DNA of 43,091 nt from an uncultured Candidatus Saccharibacteria bacterium (GTDB lineage Bacteria; Patescibacteriota; Saccharimonadia; Saccharimonadales; Saccharimonadaceae), in assembly GCA_947087275.1 (NCBI GenBank), contig CAMUBZ010000008.1:1-43091 (forward strand), read 5' to 3'. The position numbers and the translations under genes were made by a program. Numbering within the stretch: position 1 is the first letter of the stretch; every line of letters begins with the position of its first letter. The notes below the pieces were generated by a model. It was not told the origin of the DNA. It worked only from the letters and a program-made list of their open reading frames with translations, and ran no database searches. Below, piece by piece: positions 6,512-14,743 of the stretch.

Positions 6512-6540
6512 ATTATAGCGTACCGCATCGTGATAGTCAA
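6512..6540 (-). promoter_or_regulatory. Strong sigma70-type promoter antisense to the MazF-like gene
   Basis: Minus strand TTGACT, 17-nt spacer, TATAAT. It is one of the closest to consensus in the window and has no coding gene downstream on its strand for about 1.5 kb. Confidence 0.75.
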
Positions 6541-6569
6541 GAGGGTTTCCCGATTACCGGGAAACCCTC
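6541..6569 (-). terminator. 12-bp hairpin downstream of the LytR-family gene
   Basis: GAGGGTTTCCCG pairs perfectly with its complement across a 5-nt loop. It lies 17 nt after the stop of the minus-strand gene at 6587. No T run follows on that strand, so efficiency as a terminator is uncertain. Confidence 0.5.
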
Positions 6570-6586
6570 GAAAAAATGGTGCTGAA

Positions 6587-8623
6587 CTATTTCTCGGTGA
6601 GAGTGAGCTCGGAAAGTGGTTTGCCTTCGATGATACCCATGATATTGTCGTGGGCGGTTTTGACGGTTTCTTGGTTGGGCTCCATGACATAGAGCAATTG
6701 TTGACCCATGGAGTAAGTATAATTATGCGAATCGCTACCATTAAGGCTATACTGGCCGATTTGCCAGGACGGCATACTTTGGAGTTGCATCTTGACAAGG
6801 CTGCTGATCTCATTCTTGCCGATATTGGTGGTGAGGCAGTTGGCAAGGTTGTCGAGGATTTCGGCGTATTTGGTAAGGATGACGGTGGAACCACTGACTT
6901 TCTTGATGATGGCGCTAATCACGTCTTGTTGGTTTTGGACGCGGTGACGGTCGCCAGTGGCGTATGATTTGCGTTCGCGCGCGAAAGCGAGGGCCATAGC
7001 GCCGTCCATATGGACGTTACCCTTGGGGATAGTAATATTGCGATTAGTCCAGGGTACGAATTGTTGGTCGGAATAAACATCAATGCCGCCAATAGTATCA
7101 ACCAGGCTAACAACAGTGGAGAAATTGACTTTGAGATAATAATCAATATCGATGTCGAGCAGATCCTCTAGAGTTTGCATGGACATTTGGACGCCATAGA
7201 TGCCGGCGTGGGTGAGTTTGTCGCGGTAGCCAGTGGTGCCATGGAGCTGTACATAATAATCGCGCGGGATAGAAGTGAGCAAAACTTCGTGGGTGGTGGG
7301 GTTGACGGTAGCGAGCATGTTGACATCGCTACGGCCACGTTGCATGTTGGACATGTCGCCATAGGCATCGATGCCGCTGATGAAAACAGTGAATGGTTCG
7401 GTGGATATATTAACGTTGATATCGCCTATGGAATCTGCGGTGTCAACGCGAACTTCAATAGTATATAGTACGCGTGTAGTGCTGCTGAAACTGTCTTCGT
7501 TTTCTTCAGTAAGATCGTCGAGCACTTCTTGGTGGACGGCACTAATCAAAACGGCGTCGGCTTCGTGGTTGCTAAGGCTAGCGGCGAGCGCACTGATTGA
7601 GTCAACGGTTTTGAACTCTACTTTAATTAGGGCTTGTAATTTTTTGAGAGCTTCTTGATAGATATCCTGACTTTCGTCATAAGTAGCAATGGTTTTGCCG
7701 CGGAGGTCGTGGATTTCTTGATAGTCAGAATCTTTTTCGACGACTACGTAATAGCTTTCGGTGAGATAATCTTGGCCTTTGAGACTGTCGAAGAAGTCAA
7801 AGGTTTTGTCGAGATAGCTAATGCCAAAAATATAAACCGCGCTAAAAATGATGGAAAGTAAGAAGAATGGGATTTTGATGGCGGGTTTGACTCTGCGGTG
7901 AATCATGAGAACACTAAATCCGATTGCAATGACGCCTAGGATGGCGAGTGCAGGTAGGAGATAAGTATTGGGTAGAAGGTTAATACCGACGACCATGGCG
8001 CCGAGAATGGCGCTACTGACGAGCAAAATGAGAGAAAGAATGCCGCCGATAATTTGGAAGACTTTGCGGGGTTTGGAGTCGAGTTTAGTATTTTTGGACT
8101 TCTTAGTCTCCGCTTTAGAACTTTTGGTGGACTTTTTGGGCTTATCCAGAGCGAATTCATCAACATCATAATCTTCGACGCGCTTTTCCAGATCGCCCCA
8201 ATCCATCTCGGTGTTGCCGGCCGTGGTCTTGCTGCGGTCAGCGGGGATAGTGAACGAATCGATGGATTTGCCGGATTTTTTGGTGGTAGGCTTCTTGGCA
8301 GTAGATTTTTGAGCGGTTGGTTTTTTAGCCGCCGTAGACGTGGATTTGCTTTGGCTGGTTTTGCTGCTAGATTTTGCACTGGTAGATTTTTTGGCAGGTT
8401 TGACGTCGGTTAATTTGGGGGAAGATTTGGAATTAGCACCGGACTTAGATGTAGCCTTGGCTGAAGCGGACTTTGAGGCATTTTTGCCAGAAGTGGTTTT
8501 AGATTTTGCAGATTCGCTTGCCGTCTTGACTGTAACTTTGGTAGTTTTATCCTTCGGCTTAGCGCTAACGTTAGAGCTCTTTTTGGTGGCTGGTTTTTTG
8601 GAGGTTGATTTTGCTTCTGGCAT
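6587..8623 (-). CDS. LytR-CpsA-Psr (LCP) family cell-wall glycopolymer ligase
   Basis: LCP enzymes move lipid-linked polymers to peptidoglycan outside the membrane. In this 678-aa protein, residues 1 to about 188 are a Lys/Ser/Thr low-complexity cytoplasmic tail. Three membrane helices follow (about 189-212, 219-240, 251-272), then an accessory domain (about 285-405) and the LCP catalytic domain (about 412-600). LCP hallmarks are present: RSDVNML (430-436), SIPRD with R454, FARERK with R549, and DRHRVQNQQ (558-566). The CpsA-like arrangement and position behind the polysaccharide operon suggest it anchors that polymer. It has its own promoter at 8668-8696. Confidence 0.92.
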   Translation of the reverse strand: MPEAKSTSKKPATKKSSNVSAKPKDKTTKVTVKTASESAKSKTTSGKNASKSASAKATSKSGANSKSSPKLTDVKPAKKSTSAKSSSKTSQSKSTSTAAKKPTAQKSTAKKPTTKKSGKSIDSFTIPADRSKTTAGNTEMDWGDLEKRVEDYDVDEFALDKPKKSTKSSKAETKKSKNTKLDSKPRKVFQIIGGILSLILLVSSAILGAMVVGINLLPNTYLLPALAILGVIAIGFSVLMIHRRVKPAIKIPFFLLSIIFSAVYIFGISYLDKTFDFFDSLKGQDYLTESYYVVVEKDSDYQEIHDLRGKTIATYDESQDIYQEALKKLQALIKVEFKTVDSISALAASLSNHEADAVLISAVHQEVLDDLTEENEDSFSSTTRVLYTIEVRVDTADSIGDINVNISTEPFTVFISGIDAYGDMSNMQRGRSDVNMLATVNPTTHEVLLTSIPRDYYVQLHGTTGYRDKLTHAGIYGVQMSMQTLEDLLDIDIDYYLKVNFSTVVSLVDTIGGIDVYSDQQFVPWTNRNITIPKGNVHMDGAMALAFARERKSYATGDRHRVQNQQDVISAIIKKVSGSTVILTKYAEILDNLANCLTTNIGKNEISSLVKMQLQSMPSWQIGQYSLNGSDSHNYTYSMGQQLLYVMEPNQETVKTAHDNIMGIIEGKPLSELTLTEK

Positions 8624-8667
8624 GTAATTCCCTATTCCCCGTTAGATGAATGATAAATCTGTATATT

Positions 8668-8696
8668 ATTATAGCGCTTAGGTTCGTTTATGACAA
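8668..8696 (-). promoter_or_regulatory. Sigma70-type promoter of the LCP gene
   Basis: Minus strand TTGTCA (8691-8696), 17 nt, TATAAT (8668-8673), 45 nt before the ATG. It lies between the flippase stop and the LCP start, so the ligase can be made independently of the phase-variable operon. Confidence 0.8.
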
Positions 8697-8710
8697 TGCT
8701 ATGCGTGAGA

Positions 8711-10231
8711 TTAGACACCTTTCTTCATTAGTTGTTTGATTCTGGCTTTGCAGCGTTGGAATTCCTCGGTATGACATGTTGTAATGGTAAAAATAAATAA
8801 TGTGCATATTGCCGTTATGATTGCTTTTATGATGATATGGGGTAGGGTTGTTTCAGTAATTAGTTGACTAATTAGGATACTTGGTATAGAACTTATTAGT
8901 ATAATAACAATATAAAAAGTTTGCTTCAGTATAAAGTTGGAGTATCCTTGTTTAAAGATTTTTTTATAAAGCAAATATGGTTGATGCCAACTAGTAATAA
9001 GTAGCCGAGATATTGCCGTAGCTAATAATATACCGAATACTCCAAACGCTCTGCCCATTATAAAGGATAAGACGATATTGATCACAGCAAGTAAGATAGT
9101 ATCGTTCTTGGCATCTTTGAATAACCCGGATGTATCACGGAATGTCCAAACCGGATTTTGCATAGTGTAAATGTAAAAGTTAATAATAACAATTATCATA
9201 ATATTATTATCCATGAGATAGTCGCTACCGACCCAAATTGTTATAAAGTTGCTAAATATTGCAATCAACTCTACAGCGCAAAAGCCAGTAATTAGGAAAC
9301 AAATATAGTTTAATTGCATAAAAACCGACTCTTGTTTGGCGGTGTTTTTTTCTGTCATCAAGTTGCCAACGCTTGCCGTGACTGCATTAAAGAAGATAAA
9401 TATAATGTTCGATAATGCTGAAACTACCATGTAATAGTTTGAATAAAAACCGACTGCGATAGTATCGACTAACATTGATATAAAAATGTTATCTGTATTG
9501 TTTAGAATTGTGCCGCTGACTTTGTATAGGAAAATTGATGAAACATTCTCTCGAATTTCTTTTTTGCGCGATGGATGCAAATCGGCTGGTTGCTTGATAT
9601 ATGGATACATCCTGTCAGCTACGATGGAGCATAAAATGTTGTTGAGCAGTGTACAGAATATTTGCACGACAAGAAATGCGATGTAACTTTGTGATATTGC
9701 AAGAGTTATAGTTTGTATCAACAGTTGCACTATTAGAACTGACGTGTTGATTACTTTTGTAACGTACATCTTTTGTTGGGTGTTGATAATAGATGTTTTG
9801 TATACGAATGTATATGAGCAGATTGTATTAATCAAAAACAATAAATAGTATACAATGAGATCTTGATTGCTTAGGCTAGAATGAACGATATATGGTAGAA
9901 AAGGTATAAGTATACATCCTGCTACGATGATAACACCGATAATTCCCACATATATACGCCTGTAATAGTTTAATAGGGCAGCAATTTGTCTCTCGTCCTT
10001 GTTTTTAATAGGTTTATACATGCTATATATGATGGCGTTCCCAAAACCTAATTCTGCCATTGACAACAAGGAGAGGATGTTTGTATATAAACCACTAATA
10101 CCAAGCATTTCTGCGCCGAGATAATGGATGAAGACTGTTCTAGTGATAAAGTTGATTAGTAATACGATAATCTGTGTTGCGAACCCAAATGTAACATTTT
10201 TAGCGCTATTCTGTGTGCGGTTTTTTGACAT
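8711..10231 (-). CDS. Polysaccharide flippase, Wzx/MOP family
   Basis: A 506-aa integral membrane protein with about 12-14 hydrophobic helices spread over the whole length, as in lipid-linked repeat-unit flippases. The N-terminus (KNVTFGFATQIIVLLINFIT, then FIHYLGAEMLGISGLYTNIL) is typical of the MOP polysaccharide family, as is MAELGFGNAIIYSMYKPI. It would move undecaprenyl-linked repeat units to the outer face. It begins one base after the CapA-like gene and is the last gene of the operon. The locus is visibly richer in A/T and in ATA and TTA codons than the ribosomal genes, consistent with a variable or transferred capsule locus. Confidence 0.9.
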   Translation of the reverse strand: MSKNRTQNSAKNVTFGFATQIIVLLINFITRTVFIHYLGAEMLGISGLYTNILSLLSMAELGFGNAIIYSMYKPIKNKDERQIAALLNYYRRIYVGIIGVIIVAGCILIPFLPYIVHSSLSNQDLIVYYLLFLINTICSYTFVYKTSIINTQQKMYVTKVINTSVLIVQLLIQTITLAISQSYIAFLVVQIFCTLLNNILCSIVADRMYPYIKQPADLHPSRKKEIRENVSSIFLYKVSGTILNNTDNIFISMLVDTIAVGFYSNYYMVVSALSNIIFIFFNAVTASVGNLMTEKNTAKQESVFMQLNYICFLITGFCAVELIAIFSNFITIWVGSDYLMDNNIMIIVIINFYIYTMQNPVWTFRDTSGLFKDAKNDTILLAVINIVLSFIMGRAFGVFGILLATAISRLLITSWHQPYLLYKKIFKQGYSNFILKQTFYIVIILISSIPSILISQLITETTLPHIIIKAIITAICTLFIFTITTCHTEEFQRCKARIKQLMKKGV

Positions 10232-11338
10232 TTATGAGACCTCTAACTTATATGAATATTTAACGGCTTCATCTTTATTACCTAGTATCCTGTTGACGCG
10301 CTGAATGATCTCCTGTAAGTGCTTTTTGTCGTTTTCTGATGAGCTATAGTATATGTCGGCGATATTGCGGCAAATTGGGGCTTTATCTATAGTGGTCTTA
10401 ACTATACTATATTCTATGCCGACAATTTGTTTTGCTTCTTGGTCTATGATAATAGTGACGGCGATAGACGTGTCTGGGAAATCGTCTTTTTGGTTGTGAT
10501 TAGAATACGGAGTAGCAAAAAAGTTGCCTAAGGAGTAAAAAACTAATGTATTGCATATTTTTTTGGCTTTCAACACGACATGGGGGTGATTTGCTATGAT
10601 TAAATCTACGCCGAGCTGGCTAATATGTTTACAAAGTTTTTTGGTGTAGTGTTCAATATGCTTATTGTATTGCCCACCGGTATGTAGGCATACAACTGTT
10701 ATGTCGGCGTTCCGTTTAGCGGTTTTGATTTTATTTTCGAGTCTATGAAGATAAACTTTGTCACGACGGTACGAGAAGAAACTCGCGTTTTCGCATATCT
10801 TGTTTTTAAGTTTTCTAATGAGCGAGTGACTATGCTCTTGTTTTTTGAGCAAATCTACACGAAACAGATCTTCTTGTTTTAGATAATTGTGATTAATGAA
10901 AGCATTTGTCCCATATGTATAAGATAAAAATGCTACTTTTGTGCCTTTAAGATTTTTAATAAAGACTTTATTGCTGTCGGATAAAGTTCTATAGGTGCCT
11001 GTATGCTCTATATTTAAGGCATCGAGATTCTCGATATTCTCTTCTAAACCATTAATCCCGCAGTCTAAACAGTGATTATTTGCAGTTGATACAAAATTGA
11101 TACCTGCATCTTTGAGGGATTGGGCAAATTTGATTGGTGCGGAAAAAGCATATTTTGGCATATTGTGGCGAATCTCTTGTACAATTGGGACTTCTAAGTT
11201 GCCAACTGTATAGTCTGCTGCAATGAGACGTTTAGTAATGCCCTTATCGATGAAATTGGAGTAGTTGTTTTTGGACATGACATTATGGTTGTCACACATG
11301 ATGTCACCTGTAAACATTAAACTGATTTTATTGTTCAT
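10232..11338 (-). CDS. CapA-family (PgsA-like) metallophosphoesterase-fold protein
   Basis: A 368-aa protein of the CapA/PgsA family, which has a calcineurin-like phosphoesterase fold and occurs in poly-gamma-glutamate capsule and other polymer loci. Motifs in order are FTGDIM (9-14), VGNLEVPI, STANNHCLDCG, TVVCLHTGGQY and IIANHPHVV followed by YSLGNFF. No N-terminal membrane anchor is seen, unlike many CapA proteins, so it may be cytoplasmic or borne on a partner. It abuts the flippase gene and follows the PP-loop gene by one base. Without CapB or CapC homologues a polyglutamate capsule is unlikely; processing of the polysaccharide is inferred. Confidence 0.85.
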   Translation of the reverse strand: MNNKISLMFTGDIMCDNHNVMSKNNYSNFIDKGITKRLIAADYTVGNLEVPIVQEIRHNMPKYAFSAPIKFAQSLKDAGINFVSTANNHCLDCGINGLEENIENLDALNIEHTGTYRTLSDSNKVFIKNLKGTKVAFLSYTYGTNAFINHNYLKQEDLFRVDLLKKQEHSHSLIRKLKNKICENASFFSYRRDKVYLHRLENKIKTAKRNADITVVCLHTGGQYNKHIEHYTKKLCKHISQLGVDLIIANHPHVVLKAKKICNTLVFYSLGNFFATPYSNHNQKDDFPDTSIAVTIIIDQEAKQIVGIEYSIVKTTIDKAPICRNIADIYYSSSENDKKHLQEIIQRVNRILGNKDEAVKYSYKLEVS

Positions 11339-11339
11339 G

Positions 11340-12584
11340 CTATCCCTGTGTAATTAATCGTAGTAATTTCCGTAACCTCTTTCTAACGGCGTAGCATACT
11401 TTATAGAAGTATTTTTCTTTATACTGATTGACTGTGTTGAAATCATAGTCGTAAATCCATGCATAGCGAATGTCTTTCCTGAGTTCAGGGTGTTCTTGGA
11501 ATGCCTTTTGAATATCTTGCCATAGTAAAGGGTATTGAATAAAGATTTTATTTTGGATTGCTCTTTTGGCATTGCTATAGTCGTGTTCTGTGAGATTAAA
11601 GCCAACTAGTTGTGGGTCACATCCGTTAGCAGCAAAATTAAATATTGTACGATAGCATTTTTCGCAATGTTGGCAATTTTCAACCCTGTAGTCATCTAGA
11701 CATACGCGTAGATGCAGTTTTTTGTTGTGTTTCTTAATAAAGTCGGCGACGATACGGCTTTTGTCTGTGCGATCGTTTTCGTACCCGTCATGAATGACGT
11801 TTGTATTGCATAGTTTGACTTGATTGTCTATGGTTGGATCAGAGGCACATGGAGCATGATTCCTCCTAGAAAATGAAGACGCGATATATATTGTTTTTAA
11901 GTTTTTTAGGTATGCGATTGGCGCTGCGTGTGAAATAATTGCTATACCGTGTTGAAGAGCGTGCCAATAGTTGTCGTGCAAGAGGGGTTTAATGTATTTT
12001 GTCGCCTGTTTTTCGTTTATTACTTTTCTAAACTCTGAATTGATGAAAGTAATTTGCAAACCTAGGGTATTTGCGGTATTTAATAAATGTTCCTCAACTG
12101 CATTTACTATTTTATTATAGCGAAGGTTTATATCAGACCCCTGAATATTAATTAGTAATGGACGTTCATTGAAATGGGAAGCTACTGTGGACATAGCATC
12201 GAGCCCACCACTAAAGAAGGCTGCCACCTTGTTTGTAGTGGGGCGAGTATTGTCTATTTCGTTTTTTATAATTAGCTTACCGGCAAAATTGATTTGTGGG
12301 TACATTTTTGCGTAGCCTTTTTTGATATTGGAGATGCTTCGTGCAAATGCGATGTCTAATTCTTGAATTTTTACTGTGGCGTTACAGAGCCATACAAGTG
12401 GCATAATGTTGGCCACAAAGTGGATATTACAAATTGATAGCGGGACTTTGGTTATATCATGGTCGTAGGTAACAGTATATTGTCTTCTAGATGTGAAAAA
12501 GCGCGTCCATTTACCATCGACGGCGTAGTGATAGGTAATGGAATGCTGGGTGACTTTTGTTGTAGTGAGCGTAATTGTATTCAT
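11340..12584 (-). CDS. PP-loop (N-type ATP pyrophosphatase) protein in the polysaccharide locus
   Basis: A 414-aa soluble protein of no family I can name. Residues 121-131 (AAFFSGGLDAM) resemble the SGGxDS PP-loop that binds ATP in QueC-, asparagine synthase- and ThiI-like enzymes, with Ala where Ser is usual. Further on, ENCQHCEKCYRT is a CxxCxxC cluster like a zinc site. Residues 1-100 look like a separate beta-rich domain. The chemistry would be adenylation of a carboxyl or carbonyl group, then amide or thio transfer. Its place between the pyruvyl transferase and CapA-like genes, with gaps of one base, suggests a sugar-modification role. Substrate unknown. Confidence 0.6.
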   Translation of the reverse strand: MNTITLTTTKVTQHSITYHYAVDGKWTRFFTSRRQYTVTYDHDITKVPLSICNIHFVANIMPLVWLCNATVKIQELDIAFARSISNIKKGYAKMYPQINFAGKLIIKNEIDNTRPTTNKVAAFFSGGLDAMSTVASHFNERPLLINIQGSDINLRYNKIVNAVEEHLLNTANTLGLQITFINSEFRKVINEKQATKYIKPLLHDNYWHALQHGIAIISHAAPIAYLKNLKTIYIASSFSRRNHAPCASDPTIDNQVKLCNTNVIHDGYENDRTDKSRIVADFIKKHNKKLHLRVCLDDYRVENCQHCEKCYRTIFNFAANGCDPQLVGFNLTEHDYSNAKRAIQNKIFIQYPLLWQDIQKAFQEHPELRKDIRYAWIYDYDFNTVNQYKEKYFYKVCYAVRKRLRKLLRLITQG

Positions 12585-12585
12585 A

Positions 12586-13557
12586 TTATTGGAATTGTCC
12601 TTTCCAGGCTTTAATTCCCTTTTCGTTTATGTTGATATTGGTTACGATATTTGATTTCAGAATTTTATCTAAGTTATGGATGTCTCGTCGCTCGATGGTG
12701 TTTAGACTATAACTTTTTTTCATATCGCGAGTGCGATTATCTATACTAATTATAACACTACGTACGAGATTTTGCATGGCGAAAATCCCAGCATGGAGTC
12801 TTGTCCCGACATAATCAACATTACCATCTGCCAGTGCGTGTTGATATGCTGCAAGATGTGGCGGAATGATTGTGATTCGTTCTGTGTTCTTTAGACTTTT
12901 GAGATATGAAAAGTCTTCTGCACCTTGCACCCAATAGGCTACGTTATCATAATTTTCTAATAAGATGTTGATGAGTAACTGATCTTGGATGGGGTCTTTT
13001 TTGTAATCAGTGAGCGTAAATATTGTGTTCTTGGCCTTTACTGTTGGTATTTTTGCGCAGTGTTCTTTGGTCAGACACCAGGTTGTGGCGCATCCGGTAT
13101 TAATAGCGCGCAGCCCAAGAGATTCTAAAACTTGCTTAGTCTTTTCGTCGCGAGTAGAGTGGACATATTCTTTGCTAAGAATTTTTCTATATAGGTGTTT
13201 GGTATACGTATCCATTGCCGGACGATTAGGATTAATTCCGGCCCCAATGAGGATGGAATTCTTGTATGGTGCGCAATTACAAATATTAACATTCCAGTTT
13301 GCCCAGGGTCGCATCATGTGGTATTGCAGGATGTTTGTTCCAGCAATAAATTTATATTGTGCTTCTTGGCAATACCTATATAAAGGATTTTTGTTTGTAT
13401 TTTGATACCAGTGCGATATTGGCGTATGAGTGGCGTATTCTACGAGGAAGTCGTTGGTGATTATATCTTTTATCTCCCGTTTGATTGAATCGTAAATGAT
13501 ATAATCACCAACGTTTTGGCTTCCGCATGCTGTGTTAAATATGATGTTCTTGTTCAT
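12586..13557 (-). CDS. Polysaccharide pyruvyl transferase family protein
   Basis: A 323-aa member of the CsaB/WcaK/AmsJ family, which adds pyruvate ketals from PEP to sugars. Features are the start IFNTACGSQNVGDYIIYDSI (G-x-x-N-x-G-D pattern), ILIGAGINPN, STRDEKT (the family's S-x-R-D), and the C-terminal DGNVDYVGTRLHAGIFAM, where R-L-H is the conserved nucleotide-site motif. I placed the start at the ATG at 13557 because AGGAGA precedes it; an upstream in-frame ATG at 13572 has no such site. It lies 22 nt after the EpsG-like gene. Pyruvylation would make the polymer acidic, a common feature of S-layer-binding and exopolysaccharides. Confidence 0.85.
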   Translation of the reverse strand: MNKNIIFNTACGSQNVGDYIIYDSIKREIKDIITNDFLVEYATHTPISHWYQNTNKNPLYRYCQEAQYKFIAGTNILQYHMMRPWANWNVNICNCAPYKNSILIGAGINPNRPAMDTYTKHLYRKILSKEYVHSTRDEKTKQVLESLGLRAINTGCATTWCLTKEHCAKIPTVKAKNTIFTLTDYKKDPIQDQLLINILLENYDNVAYWVQGAEDFSYLKSLKNTERITIIPPHLAAYQHALADGNVDYVGTRLHAGIFAMQNLVRSVIISIDNRTRDMKKSYSLNTIERRDIHNLDKILKSNIVTNININEKGIKAWKGQFQ

Positions 13558-13579
13558 TGTTTCTCCTAGCATTGTATTT

Positions 13580-14743
13580 TTATTGTTTTTTGACTTGAGG
13601 CCTTGCTGCTTCTAGATAGAATCTGTATGTTTGGTATCCTGACTCAACGGCACTAGATGAGCTGTAGTATGTAAGTTCGTAACACACAAAGAATGCTATT
13701 ACGCAATAAAGCAGCTTGATATTATTCTTGTAAATATAAAATAGGATGTTTGGTATTAAGATGAGGTAAAACACAAAGAAGTATGTGGTTAATCGTCCGA
13801 AAGTATATGACCGAACAACAAAAGTTTGGATGATAGTGCATATTATGATGGTATGATATAAACACTTGGCTTTATTGTCCAGTTCAAGCATTTTTTTGTA
13901 TGGTATTATACAGAACGCTAGCAGAACTAGGCGTATTAGTAGGTTTAGAATGGTTGAAAGCTTAAACGATAGATCCAGATATGACCCAAAGTACATTTGA
14001 CCATAGTGCGTTTGGGAGACAAGCGCTAATAATGGACTGTATAATATATGTATTAATACGGTTAGAGCTGCATAGATGATTAGTGTCTGTTTTGTGATGT
14101 TAATTTTCGAGATAAAATATATCGGCAAGAAAATTAATGCGCTATTATGAATGCTGGCTGCGATAATGATGGTCATTAAGAATTTTGGCAAATTGCGTTT
14201 TGGAACGATGAAATTATATGAGAAGAACACTAAAGCGATTGCTAGCATTTGCCTATATTGATTAAAAGTTTGAAAGAAAAGGCATGTGCTTATAAAGATA
14301 AATATACCTAAAGCTGGGTTTTTGCTGTGTTTCCAGATTGTTTGATAAAATAATAATATGGTGACAAGGCTTAAGCACGCAAAGAAGATATGATAATCTA
14401 TATGTAAGAAGGCAAATACGGTAGCGATACTCCTAAATCCAATGCCTAGCCAAGCGCTCTGTTGGGTGCTTAACGTTCTGTGCGCTATTGCTTCGTATGC
14501 TGCTTTATACGACTTCGTGTCAACTCCGACAGAGTCATTTTTGAGAACTATTAGTAGAAAGAGTGGTAGAAAAGATATTAAGAGGTATAGAAATGTATAG
14601 GAGACTTTAATGGAAATATTCTTTGTCTGGAAAGTGAGAGTACGGTTATTATTACGCTTTTTGTTCGCGACATACATGAAATATACGGCTATGGCCTCTG
14701 CTGCGGAGTATAGTAGTATTGTATTGATGATATCCGAATTCAT
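13580..14743 (-). CDS. EpsG-like polysaccharide polymerase (Wzy function)
   Basis: A 387-aa membrane protein with about ten helices. The N-terminal part has the EpsG family pattern: two helices, then SVGVDTKSYKAAYEAI with the conserved G-x-D-x-x-x-Y, and later FIFISTCLFFQTFNQYRQMLAIALVFFSY, where N-x-x-R-Q is the family's conserved core. EpsG-type proteins are inferred to polymerise lipid-linked repeat units on the outer side of the membrane. Its start overlaps the stop of the upstream glycosyltransferase gene (ATGA), showing translational coupling. No other polymerase candidate is in the operon. Confidence 0.85.
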   Translation of the reverse strand: MNSDIINTILLYSAAEAIAVYFMYVANKKRNNNRTLTFQTKNISIKVSYTFLYLLISFLPLFLLIVLKNDSVGVDTKSYKAAYEAIAHRTLSTQQSAWLGIGFRSIATVFAFLHIDYHIFFACLSLVTILLFYQTIWKHSKNPALGIFIFISTCLFFQTFNQYRQMLAIALVFFSYNFIVPKRNLPKFLMTIIIAASIHNSALIFLPIYFISKINITKQTLIIYAALTVLIHILYSPLLALVSQTHYGQMYFGSYLDLSFKLSTILNLLIRLVLLAFCIIPYKKMLELDNKAKCLYHTIIICTIIQTFVVRSYTFGRLTTYFFVFYLILIPNILFYIYKNNIKLLYCVIAFFVCYELTYYSSSSAVESGYQTYRFYLEAARPQVKKQ

